Shown in pieces: positions 1-5,617 of a stretch of 6,952 nt of DNA. The notes beneath the pieces are model-generated. The model was not told where the DNA came from and did no database searches. It was given only the letters and a program-made list of their open reading frames with translations. This DNA comes from Chamaesiphon sp. (GTDB taxonomy: Bacteria; Cyanobacteriota; Cyanobacteriia; Cyanobacteriales; Chamaesiphonaceae), in NCBI GenBank assembly GCA_026785875.1, contig JAJAZF010000152.1:1-6952 (forward strand). The letters are read 5' to 3'. Both the position numbers and the translations under genes were made by a program. How positions within the stretch are numbered: the first letter of the stretch is position 1; every line of letters starts with the position of its first letter.

Positions 1-536
1 AGGGCATTGTCCCAAAGCAACCGCAGCATCGCATAATTCCGCTTACCCATCACTGTCGTTCGATCGATCCCATCGATTAATAACTGAAATTGCTCGATCG
101 AGATCCCCCGAGTATCCTTGTAAGTCTGAGCCTTCACCGACTTAATATCATCCAATCTGAAGGCACATAGTTTGCGCTTGGCAGCATGAGTGACAAACGA
201 CTTCAACGCTGCCAGCCGCGCATTCACCGTTCCCGCAGACAATTGAGCTTCGAGCAAATGTCCCCGATAAGCAATAACATACCCGATCGCCTCCCATTCG
301 GGGAGTTGGAGAAAAGCTAAAATCGTCTCTGGAGAAACCGATAATTGGAATTCGCGCCGAAAAAAGTCTCTGAGTCCCGCTGTATAGGATCTTCGCGTAG
401 CTGGGGAAATCTGGAGTTGAAGAAATTCATCCCAGACCCCCGATTCAACTGGTTTGACAGTCAACTGAGTCTCAATCGAAGGGTCTGAGGCAATAGAACT
501 GGTGCGGACGATCTTAATTGTGGGAAGATTAATCAA
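1..536 (-). CDS. Tyrosine recombinase (phage-integrase family), N-terminal part, cut by window edge
   Basis: Reading the minus strand from 536 gives 178 uninterrupted codons to the window edge. The protein has the usual XerC/D-like layout. An unstructured leader (about residues 1-32) is followed by a helical core-binding, SAM-like domain (about 33-130; motifs SPATRRSYTAGLRDFFR and AGTVNARLAALKSFVTHA). The start of the catalytic domain follows (from about 142; TRGISIEQFQLLI, then GKRNYAMLRLLWDNA). The catalytic Arg-His-Arg-Tyr residues should lie beyond position 1, so activity cannot be judged. The start is set by an in-frame TGA just upstream; the first usable codon is TTG (534-536), with GGTGAG five bases before it. 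Such enzymes cut and rejoin DNA at specific sites and commonly mark integrated elements. It follows the XRE gene on the same strand after about 90 bases. The family call is firm; the subfamily and target site are unknown. Confidence 0.88.
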   Translation of the reverse strand, partial: MINLPTIKIVRTSSIASDPSIETQLTVKPVESGVWDEFLQLQISPATRRSYTAGLRDFFRREFQLSVSPETILAFLQLPEWEAIGYVIAYRGHLLEAQLSAGTVNARLAALKSFVTHAAKRKLCAFRLDDIKSVKAQTYKDTRGISIEQFQLLIDGIDRTTVMGKRNYAMLRLLWDNA

Positions 537-579
537 CTGTACTCACCATCCACTTAAAGATTCCTAGAATTCGGTCGAT

Positions 580-595
580 CGTCGTTAAGACGACG
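580..595. repeat. Perfect 6-bp inverted repeat between XRE gene and integrase
   Basis: CGTCGT (580-585) and ACGACG (590-595) are exact complements around a 4-base TAAG loop. The hairpin lies just after the XRE stop codon and about 45 bases before the integrase start. There is no T-run on either side, so it is not a typical intrinsic terminator. An operator, an mRNA-stabilising hairpin or chance are all possible. Confidence 0.4.
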
Positions 596-625
596 CGCAA
601 GCATCGAGTAACATTATCACCAAAT

Positions 626-1072
626 CTACACTAAAGATTCTAGTGGCTCGATCTCAATTTCGACACTATGTTTAAAACTAATACCCAAAGCACCAACAAC
701 TTTCATCAATCTCTCGAAACTGATAGCATGATAATGATTGGCTTCATAACGTTGAATTTGTTGTTCCTGAGTATCAATCTTTTCTGCCAGCTCTTTTTGA
801 GTCATTCCCGATGCAATTCGAGCTTTAATTAGGGCTGTCGGCAGCTCGTTGAAGGATTCGATCTGGAATACTGCAATCCGACCGCTTTTGAGTTCTTCAT
901 ATTCGGCAATTTCTTGTTTTAAGGTACTAATTATTTGATTATAGCTATTCTTTTGAGATAGTATTTGCCGAGGATGCAAATTGGGATCTTCAAGCTCGAC
1001 ACTAGCTGATACCTGTTCTAATTCTCTTAATTTAGTTTGGGTAACTTTATACTGACGTTCGTTTTGAATCAT
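626..1072 (-). CDS. XRE-family helix-turn-helix protein with helical N-terminal extension; probable antitoxin/regulator
   Basis: The protein has 148 aa. Residues 1-65 are charged and probably helical or coiled-coil (KLRELEQ, STLKQEIAEYEELKSG). Residues about 77-133 form a lambda-repressor-type HTH (LPTALIKARIASGMTQKELAEKI then QQIQRYE), and a short acidic tail follows. I chose ATG 1070-1072 because GGAG (1082-1085 on the minus strand) lies nine bases upstream; an in-frame TTG at 1085-1087 would add five residues but overlaps that ribosome site. Proteins with this layout are common as the DNA-binding partner in toxin-antitoxin-like pairs. The gene starts 16 bases after the stop of the DUF6932-type gene, so the two are very likely cotranscribed. 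Autorepression of the upstream promoter is plausible but inferred. The HTH call is firm; the antitoxin role rests on context. Confidence 0.85.
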   Translation of the reverse strand: MIQNERQYKVTQTKLRELEQVSASVELEDPNLHPRQILSQKNSYNQIISTLKQEIAEYEELKSGRIAVFQIESFNELPTALIKARIASGMTQKELAEKIDTQEQQIQRYEANHYHAISFERLMKVVGALGISFKHSVEIEIEPLESLV

Positions 1073-1088
1073 GGTCTTTGACTCCAAT

Positions 1089-1493
1089 TTAACTAATTAA
1101 TTCTCTTGGATCTAGAGCGACAACTCCTCTGGGATTACCTTCTTTATCAGTTTGTAAGAAGCGGTCGTAACCAATTGTCGGAAATAGTTCTCCACAGAAG
1201 ACATCCTGTTGTGAATCGGTGTCTTCAACAAATAATGCATCGAGTAGATCGAAATCGAGTCCAAAATTATCGTAATAAGCATCGAAATCACGAGGTTCTG
1301 CTTTGGCCGAGATGAAGCTACCACCAATAATGACGCGGGTACAACCAGCGATTGCTAATTTACGAAGGGCTGCGGCTAATCCAGTCACAATTCGTTGTCG
1401 CTGAGGATTAGTCGCAAACCGTTCCATCAACTCTGACCACCGAATTTCGTAGACTCCAGGCGGCAGATAACCCAGTTCGTTAAATGGTGGCAT
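1089..1493 (-). CDS. DUF6932-type minimal nucleotidyltransferase-like protein; probable toxin-antitoxin partner
   Basis: The 134-aa protein begins PPFNELGYLPPGVYEIRWSEL and ends DKEGNPRGVVALDPREL, a pattern I recognise as the DUF6932 family. In the middle, GGSF (57-60) followed nine residues later by DFDAYYD (D69, D71) matches the nucleotidyltransferase signature (Gly-Gly/Ser, then Asp-x-Asp metal ligands). A catalytic or relic NTase fold is therefore likely. NTase-fold proteins act as toxins (AbiEii/MenA type) or antitoxins (MntA of HEPN-MNT); which applies here cannot be read from sequence. The ATG at 1491-1493 is the natural start; its ribosome site (GGG in GCTGGG) is weak. It is the first gene of a two-gene unit with the XRE gene. 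A hairpin with a T-run lies only about 15 bases upstream and may limit its transcription. Confidence 0.75.
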   Translation of the reverse strand: MPPFNELGYLPPGVYEIRWSELMERFATNPQRQRIVTGLAAALRKLAIAGCTRVIIGGSFISAKAEPRDFDAYYDNFGLDFDLLDALFVEDTDSQQDVFCGELFPTIGYDRFLQTDKEGNPRGVVALDPRELIS

Positions 1494-1496
1494 TCA

Positions 1497-1592
1497 TTAA
1501 CCCAGCAAAAAAAGCGTGTCATATCATGATGATATCACGCTTTTTAGGTTCGATCGATCGTGCTTGAGTACTAACCCCAGTAAAAAAAGCCG
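1497..1592. repeat. Imperfect direct repeat: TAACCC(C)AG-Y-A7-GC(C)G, two copies 74 bases apart
   Basis: Copy one (1497-1516) reads TTAACCCAGC then seven As and GCG. Copy two (1571-1592) reads CTAACCCCAGT then seven As and GCCG. They differ by two added Cs and two T/C or C/T changes. On the minus strand each A7 becomes a T7 following a stem: strong for copy one, only four pairs (AAGC/GCTT around CGATCG) for copy two. The stretch between holds CGATCGATCG but no gene. Confidence 0.5.
1509..1545 (-). terminator. Terminator-like or attenuator-like hairpin just before the DUF6932-type gene
   Basis: AAAAAGCGTG (1509-1518) pairs exactly with CACGCTTTTT (1536-1545). Inside, after a two-base TC bulge, ATATC (1521-1525) pairs with GATAT (1531-1535) around a 5-base loop. 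On the minus strand the stem runs into seven Ts (1507-1513), the form of an intrinsic terminator; the plus strand also ends in five Ts. It is oddly placed, between divergent genes and only about 15 bases from the minus-strand start codon, with no minus-strand gene seen upstream. It could attenuate the leader of the DUF6932/XRE unit, serve as a palindromic operator for the XRE protein, or be a leftover terminator of a lost gene. Confidence 0.55.
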
Positions 1593-1650
1593 ATCGCCGC
1601 TTAATTACAAATACTGACGATATTACAGACTAATGATAAGGAGCATTATC

Positions 1651-1686
1651 GTGACTCGTGCAACACTCAGACAAAATTTGGATTAA
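1651..1686 (+). CDS. Eleven-codon mini-ORF with strong ribosome site; leader peptide or gene relic
   Basis: AAGGAG (1638-1643) lies seven bases before GTG (1651-1653), a better ribosome site than that of any neighbouring gene. The frame encodes MTRATLRQNLD and stops at TAA. It ends inside the proposed -35 region of the antitoxin-fic promoter. It could be the surviving start of a lost gene, a leader peptide, or chance. No homolog is recognised and the coding call is weak. Confidence 0.2.
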   Translation: MTRATLRQNLD

Positions 1687-1705
1687 ATCTCGATCGTGAT
1701 ATAAT
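1678..1705 (+). promoter_or_regulatory. Sigma-70-type promoter for the antitoxin-fic pair
   Basis: A perfect -10 hexamer TATAAT (1700-1705) is preceded, with a 16-base gap, by TTGGAT (1678-1683), which keeps only the TTG of the -35 consensus. Transcription would start near 1712, leaving a leader of about 30 bases before the ATG at 1743. The -10 is convincing and the -35 is weak, which would fit a regulated promoter. Confidence 0.55.
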
Positions 1706-1742
1706 TAAGTAGTTAAAAACCCTTCACTATCTAGCAGTTAGG

Positions 1743-1994
1743 ATGAAGACAGTTCAAACGATCGCTGACTTAACAGCTCAACAGCAGATAGAACTGCTGG
1801 CCCAAGAGCATCACCTGATCCACAACCATTCTCAACTCGATGAGATCGGTGCAACCTTCGCTCGGCTATCCGACAATGATGTTCAATTGGATCGAACTCA
1901 ATGGCTGTTGGTAGAACTCAATCGCGCTGGTATTTTAACAGGCAAAGATAATACGTTACTTCACGCTCAGTATTTACAGGAGCGAGATGCGTGA
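1743..1994 (+). CDS. Small protein translationally coupled to Fic; probable Fic antitoxin
   Basis: An 83-aa, mostly helical, acidic protein, not recognised by sequence alone. Its last bases overlap the Fic start codon by four (GTGA, 1991-1994), the classic arrangement of an antitoxin and its toxin made in fixed ratio. Class I Fic enzymes are held inactive by a small partner carrying an inhibitory helix with the motif (S/T)xxxE(G/N). The nearest match here is SQLDE at residues 30-34, followed by Ile and then Gly, so it is off consensus. Either this is the inhibitory helix in altered form or the partner works another way. The ATG is preceded directly by TTAGG, a poorly spaced ribosome site. The neighbouring Fic gene is frameshifted, so this may be an orphan antitoxin. 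Confidence 0.7.
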   Translation: MKTVQTIADLTAQQQIELLAQEHHLIHNHSQLDEIGATFARLSDNDVQLDRTQWLLVELNRAGILTGKDNTLLHAQYLQERDA

Positions 1995-2669
1995 CCTTTG
2001 ACCCCTTTGGTGACTTTAACAGCCGAGGTTACTTGCGTAATTTCGCTAGCTTTAAAGATATCTCAAAAGTTAAAGATCTCGAATATGCCTCGTTTCAAGG
2101 TAATCTCAGTCGAGCAATAAATGCGCTGGCAGATATCGATTTTATTGAGTACAAGCACGTTCTAGCGATCCATCAAACTTTGTTTGGCGATGTTTATCCT
2201 TGGGCTGGTCAAGATCGATTACTAACGGCACCAAATATTAATATCACCAAGGGCGGTTACGGGGCGATGTTTGCCCAGCCTCCGTACATCAGACGAGTAA
2301 CTGATTATGCGCAAGGGTCTCGGTCGAGATCCTAATGTTATGCGCGAACAGCCTGGTCACATCATGGGATCGCTGGCTCATGCACATCCTTTTCTAGATG
2401 GAAATGGGCGCACTATCATGGTGCTTCACGCAGAGTTAGCATATCGGGCGGGAATTAGTATCGATTGGGGCCAAACTGACAAGACAGATTATCTAATGGC
2501 ACTAACCAAAGAACTCAATGACCCAGACAAAGGACATCTAGACCTCTATCTCAAGCCGTTCATCCGAGAGGCAATAGAGCGTCAGCAGTCAACCTCGGCA
2601 TTGAGGTCGTTAAAAGGTTTAGGAGAGACAACAACGCCAAAGAATCAGCCTGAGCAAGATTTGGAGTGA
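1991..2669 (+). pseudogene. fic: Fic-domain protein (AMP-transferase toxin), broken by a one-base frameshift
   Basis: Two frames together give one complete Fic protein of 225 aa. The first frame, starting at GTG 1991, covers the N-terminal helices, the LFGDVYPWAGQDR region and the target-docking flap (ITKGGYGAMFAQPPYI). It then runs into a TAA at 2333-2335. The second frame carries the Fic active-site motif HPFLDGNGRTIM (2385-2420) and the C-terminal helices to TGA 2667-2669. Removing one base between about 2310 and 2318, for example one G of GGG at 2315-2317, joins them as DYAQGLGRDPNVMREQPG. Fic enzymes transfer AMP to target proteins using the motif histidine. The canonical motif HxFx(D/E)GNGRxxR is complete except that the last Arg is Met. 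The first fragment lacks the active site, so the toxin is probably dead unless the extra base is a sequencing error. Confidence 0.88.
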
Positions 2670-2929
2670 GGCTGACTTGATGCCAGCAAAAAAGTTGGAT
2701 CGACATAGATTGAGATCCAGAACTATTTCGATCTCGTCCGGTCAAATATTTACATAACTAGGGATCTAGGTAATTTAGGAGACGAACTTGTGTCGAAACT
2801 ATATCTGCTGAAATTGTATCGGTCTATGGGTTTTGGAAATTCAGGATCGATTTAATCTCGAATCACTCTCTACATAGACTTAATTTCCCAAAGGCAACGC
2901 TACGCGAACGGTAATACCTTCAAACCCGC
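2670..2929 (+). other. Intergenic region between fic and the yhcG-like operon
   Basis: No convincing gene. It holds a weak stem just after fic (TGGATC 2696-2701 with GATCCA 2714-2719, 12-base loop, no T-run), an AT-rich stretch around 2745-2760, and a 21-codon frame at 2790-2855. That frame starts at GTG with AGGAG eight bases upstream and resembles nothing I know. A short repeat-like block lies at 2887-2911. The promoter of the downstream operon should be here, but I cannot place it with confidence. Confidence 0.5.
2887..2911. repeat. Short dispersed-repeat-like block upstream of the yhcG-like gene
   Basis: The stretch with core AGGCAACGCTACGCGAACG (2892-2910) resembles short GC-rich repeats scattered through cyanobacterial intergenic DNA. 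There is no second copy in the window; the call is from recollection of such repeats and needs a genome-wide count. Confidence 0.35.
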
Positions 2930-3973
2930 ATGGATCGACTCAGCACTGAATACCAAGAACTCCTTATCAGTCTCAAACAGCGGATTCGCACCAGCCAAAT
3001 TCGGGCGGCTCTGGCAGTTAATCGGGAGCTGATTCTACTCTACTGGCAGATTGGGCGAGAAATTCTGTTGAGACAGTCCCAGCAAGGTTGGGGGGCGAAA
3101 GTCATCGACAGGCTCTCTCAGGACTTGCGAGGGGAATTTCCGGAACTCAAGGGATTATCTCGCACCAACTTGCTGTACATGAGGGCTTTCGCTGAAGCTT
3201 ATTCGGAGGAGCAAATAGTCCAACAGGTTGTTGGACAAATTCCTTGGGGTCATAACCTGATGATTCTAGACAAGGTAAAAGACTTAGCCGCTCGGCGATG
3301 GTACGCCCAACAGGTGACAACGAATGGTTGGTCGCGGAATATACTAGCAATGCAGATTGAGAGCCAGCTATATCAACGCCAGGGTCAAGCTGTAACCAAT
3401 TTTGAAGCAACGTTACCTCTAGATCGATCCGATCTTGTGAGAGCAACGCTGAAAGACCCATATCTGTTCGACTTCCTCAGTTTGGGAACAGAAGCCCAGG
3501 AGCGAGAGCTTGAGAATGCTTTGGTTCAACATATCGAGAGGTTTTTGCTGGAATTGGGCGCAGGTTTTGCCTTTGTGGGCAAACAGTTTCCGCTGGAGGT
3601 AGGCGGTCAGGATTTTCGACTGGATTTGCTGTTCTACCATCTCAAACTGCGCTGCTATGTGGTCATTGAGTTAAAGGTAGATGAATTCAAACCAGAGTAC
3701 GCGGGGAAGCTGAATTTCTACCTGTCAGCGGTGGACGATTTGCTGCGCCATCCCAACGATGAGCGGACGATTGGGATATTGCTATGTCGGTCTAAAAATG
3801 GAATTGTGGCGGAATATGCACTGCGGGATATTAATAAGCCGATGGGGGTGGCTGAGTGGACTCAGGCTTTAACTAAATCGTTACCAGATCCCCTTCAGTC
3901 GAAACTACCTTCGATCGCGGAGTTGGAGGCGGAATTAGGTGCGATTGAGTTGGGAGCAAGTGGCGATGGTTAA
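2930..3973 (+). CDS. YhcG-like PD-(D/E)XK nuclease (DUF1016 family)
   Basis: The 347-aa protein is full length for the family. Residues about 8-145 form the helical DUF1016 N-terminal domain, with the usual LLYWQIGREI and GLSRTNLLYMRAF segments and IPWGHN at 104-109. Residues about 155-325 form the nuclease domain. Its metal site is visible as D232 (FRLDLLFYH) and E247-x-K249 (VVIELKVDEF), the PD-(D/E)XK signature, so it should be active. The family is uncharacterised in detail but is often found in defence and mobile regions. ATG 2930 is the first start after an in-frame TAA 18 bases upstream; no clear ribosome site is seen. Its stop overlaps the next gene by eight bases, making it the first gene of a four-gene operon. 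The fold call is firm; the target (phage, plasmid or self DNA) is unknown. Confidence 0.9.
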   Translation: MDRLSTEYQELLISLKQRIRTSQIRAALAVNRELILLYWQIGREILLRQSQQGWGAKVIDRLSQDLRGEFPELKGLSRTNLLYMRAFAEAYSEEQIVQQVVGQIPWGHNLMILDKVKDLAARRWYAQQVTTNGWSRNILAMQIESQLYQRQGQAVTNFEATLPLDRSDLVRATLKDPYLFDFLSLGTEAQERELENALVQHIERFLLELGAGFAFVGKQFPLEVGGQDFRLDLLFYHLKLRCYVVIELKVDEFKPEYAGKLNFYLSAVDDLLRHPNDERTIGILLCRSKNGIVAEYALRDINKPMGVAEWTQALTKSLPDPLQSKLPSIAELEAELGAIELGASGDG

Positions 3974-4436
3974 GTCAAAACAGATTCCTGAGAAGTGTCG
4001 CCGTTGTGCTCTGTTAGGTGCTGCGGAGGCGCGATCGAGTCACCCTAGTTGTTGGGACGACAGGTTGTGCCATTCGCGGCGTTCTTATGCGCGTAACCGC
4101 GACAAAATTAATCAGAAGCGGGCACGAGCTAGGATCGAGCTAGTGCATCAGGTGGAAGTGCCCCAGGTAAGTTATGGAGTCTTGCAGGTGTGGCGGGAGT
4201 TACGGGAAGATTCGCCGATTCATGCGATCGGGATTGAGGTCTGGGATGGGAATAATAAGTTAGCAGTGGTGCAGCCAGTCCATTGTGCTGGATGGTTGCC
4301 ATCTCAAGTTCATGAATATCTCCGGCAGGCTCTAACGGTATTAGATACTCAGTATGGATTTAAAAAGTTTGCATCTCAGGTATTAATCGCTCCCGAACAG
4401 TGCCCGATCCGTCCTTGTTTTCAATGCCAGCAGTAG
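3966..4436 (+). CDS. Cys-rich putative zinc-binding protein, unknown function
   Basis: I do not know a function. The 156-aa protein starts at ATG 3966, overlapping the end of the nuclease gene, with GGGAG nine bases upstream; an earlier in-frame ATG at 3939 lies deep inside the nuclease gene and is less likely. Residues 11-35 hold four cysteines (CRRC, C29, C35) followed by the basic stretch HSRRSYARNRDKINQKRAR, which looks like a zinc knuckle with a nucleic-acid-binding arm. The middle (about 68-140) is a compact alpha/beta region with SPIHAIGIEVWDG. The C-terminus has three more cysteines (CPIRPCFQC). I recall similar uncharacterised proteins in cyanobacteria, but this is not verified. Overlap with the nuclease suggests the two act together; a DNA- or RNA-binding partner is an inference. 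Confidence 0.75.
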   Translation: MVKSKQIPEKCRRCALLGAAEARSSHPSCWDDRLCHSRRSYARNRDKINQKRARARIELVHQVEVPQVSYGVLQVWRELREDSPIHAIGIEVWDGNNKLAVVQPVHCAGWLPSQVHEYLRQALTVLDTQYGFKKFASQVLIAPEQCPIRPCFQCQQ

Positions 4437-4487
4437 TTGGCTTTTACCAAGTTCCTTACCCCGAATTATCTTTCGTCGCCAAGCATA

Positions 4488-5213
4488 ATGCCCGCAGTCG
4501 TTCAACTCTCGCTTTGGGATTACCTAGATACGGCATCTAAAACTCCAGTAGATGCTGACTTGTTTGGGTTGCTCGATCGGGTAGAGCAATCGATCGAGTT
4601 GCTACCAATAAGTGAGAAGTTAGAGGTGGCGGGGGAGGCGATTCTGCGGTTGGGGGAGATTTATGGTAGTCGCTGTGCGGTAACGCTGGCGGAGATTGGG
4701 TATTTGTCTCATCCAGAGCGTGAGCCTTGTCTACCGCTTGATGCTTTCGATCTCTACGTGCGACAGTCGAGCTTTGTGGATTTGGAGCAGTTTATTGAGT
4801 CGCCAGAGTTACCAGAGGTAGAGCGGGGATATGAGAGAGGAAGTGTTGTGGTGCGCGAGCTGTCGGTAACTGAGGCTTTGGCGGAAATTGGCGATGAGGT
4901 GGTAACTGAAGAAATGAAGGTGGCGCAGGTAGCCGAATTGGTGTTGGGGATTGCTTATGGAGAGGAGATCGAGCTATGGGCGAGTCGGATTCGAGCCGTG
5001 ATGGGAGAATGTAAGGAGATGTTGTTGGGGGAGTTACAGCAGCAGTCAGGGTTGAGTTTGGTGGATGTCTGGTTGGGGTTGTTGTTGGGGGATACTGGTT
5101 GTTTGCTGCGTCGTCAGTTGAGTTGTGAGGTAGAATTTAGTGTTGATTTCTATGATCGATCGGGAATTTGGGTTGTGGAGCTAGTAATAGGAGAAAAAGA
5201 GGATGAAGTTTGA
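4488..5213 (+). CDS. Uncharacterised acidic helical protein with N-terminal QLSLW motif
   Basis: Unrecognised. I start it at ATG 4488 (MPAVVQLSLWDYL, 241 aa) because the only earlier start is a TTG directly after the previous stop codon, giving an unconvincing 17-residue extension. Neither start has a good ribosome site. The protein is acidic and predicted mostly helical (long Glu/Leu/Val segments at about 45-75 and 125-215), with no membrane segment or signal peptide. The N-terminal QLSLW resembles the bacterial sliding-clamp-binding motif QL(S/D)LF, which is suggestive but weak. The stretch around 5040-5100 is very G-rich, owing to Leu-Gly-Trp codons. It lies 51 bases after the Cys-rich gene and its stop overlaps the next gene by 11 bases, so it belongs to the same transcript. 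Confidence 0.7.
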   Translation: MPAVVQLSLWDYLDTASKTPVDADLFGLLDRVEQSIELLPISEKLEVAGEAILRLGEIYGSRCAVTLAEIGYLSHPEREPCLPLDAFDLYVRQSSFVDLEQFIESPELPEVERGYERGSVVVRELSVTEALAEIGDEVVTEEMKVAQVAELVLGIAYGEEIELWASRIRAVMGECKEMLLGELQQQSGLSLVDVWLGLLLGDTGCLLRRQLSCEVEFSVDFYDRSGIWVVELVIGEKEDEV

Positions 5214-5523
5214 GGGAATGTGGCATATTACGGAGATGGAAAATTGGGACGAAGATTATTGCAATATGGAGGTGCAGGCTTATGTTGAAATTGACGAACG
5301 AGGTGATGGTGATTTTCAGTTTGGGTTAGTTACGGGCGCAATTGATGGTGAAATTACAACAGATAAGTTAGGCGAGAAGCTAGAATTTACTTGGGAAGGT
5401 GGCGATGAGAACGATGAAGCTAATGGCAGTGGTTGGTTGAGATTGAAAGATGATGATACGTTAGAAGGGAAGATTAAAATCCACGGTGGGGATAGTTCTC
5501 TATTTTTAGCCGAACGAGCTTAA
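5203..5523 (+). CDS. Small acidic protein of a widespread uncharacterised family
   Basis: The 106-aa protein begins MKFEGMWHITEMENWDEDY and contains FQFGLVTGAIDGEI, FTWEGGDENDEANGSGWL and LEGKIKIHGGDSSLF. This pattern recalls a soluble, beta-rich family of about 105 aa seen in diverse bacteria without known function. The many Asp and Glu residues make it strongly acidic. ATG 5203 overlaps the previous gene's end by 11 bases and is preceded by AGGAG and GAGG, a good ribosome site, so it is translationally coupled to the 241-aa gene. It is the last gene of the yhcG-like operon. A role as an inhibitor, immunity factor or accessory protein is possible but not shown; no terminator is evident after it. 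Confidence 0.75.
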   Translation: MKFEGMWHITEMENWDEDYCNMEVQAYVEIDERGDGDFQFGLVTGAIDGEITTDKLGEKLEFTWEGGDENDEANGSGWLRLKDDDTLEGKIKIHGGDSSLFLAERA

Positions 5524-5617
5524 AGTGCGACGATCAAAAACCGAATTTTGGCGATCGATCGTGTGAGACGAAAGGTTTAAAAGTACATAACAAAGCAGCA
5601 AAGTGAGTAAAACATAG

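Noticed and set aside
1106..1327. Plus- and minus-strand frames overlapping the DUF6932-type gene
   Set aside because: Shadows of the real gene: low-complexity basic or random composition, no ribosome site, no family resemblance.
2790..2855. 21-codon frame starting GTG with AGGAG eight bases upstream
   Set aside because: The ribosome site is good but the peptide (starting MSKLYLLKLYRSMGF) resembles nothing known and is very short; kept only as a note in the intergenic entry.
3147..3640. Minus-strand frames within the yhcG-like gene
   Set aside because: They are antisense to a strongly conserved nuclease with intact motifs; no independent coding signal.
5040..5105. G-rich stretch as G-quadruplex or repeat
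   Set aside because: The runs are explained by Leu, Gly, Val and Trp codons in the 241-aa gene, and only two runs reach four or more Gs.
5524..5617. Possible terminator (CGATC and AAAA paired with TTTT and GATCG)
   Set aside because: The pairing needs bulges and lacks a clear T-run; CGATCG is so common here that such pairings arise by chance.
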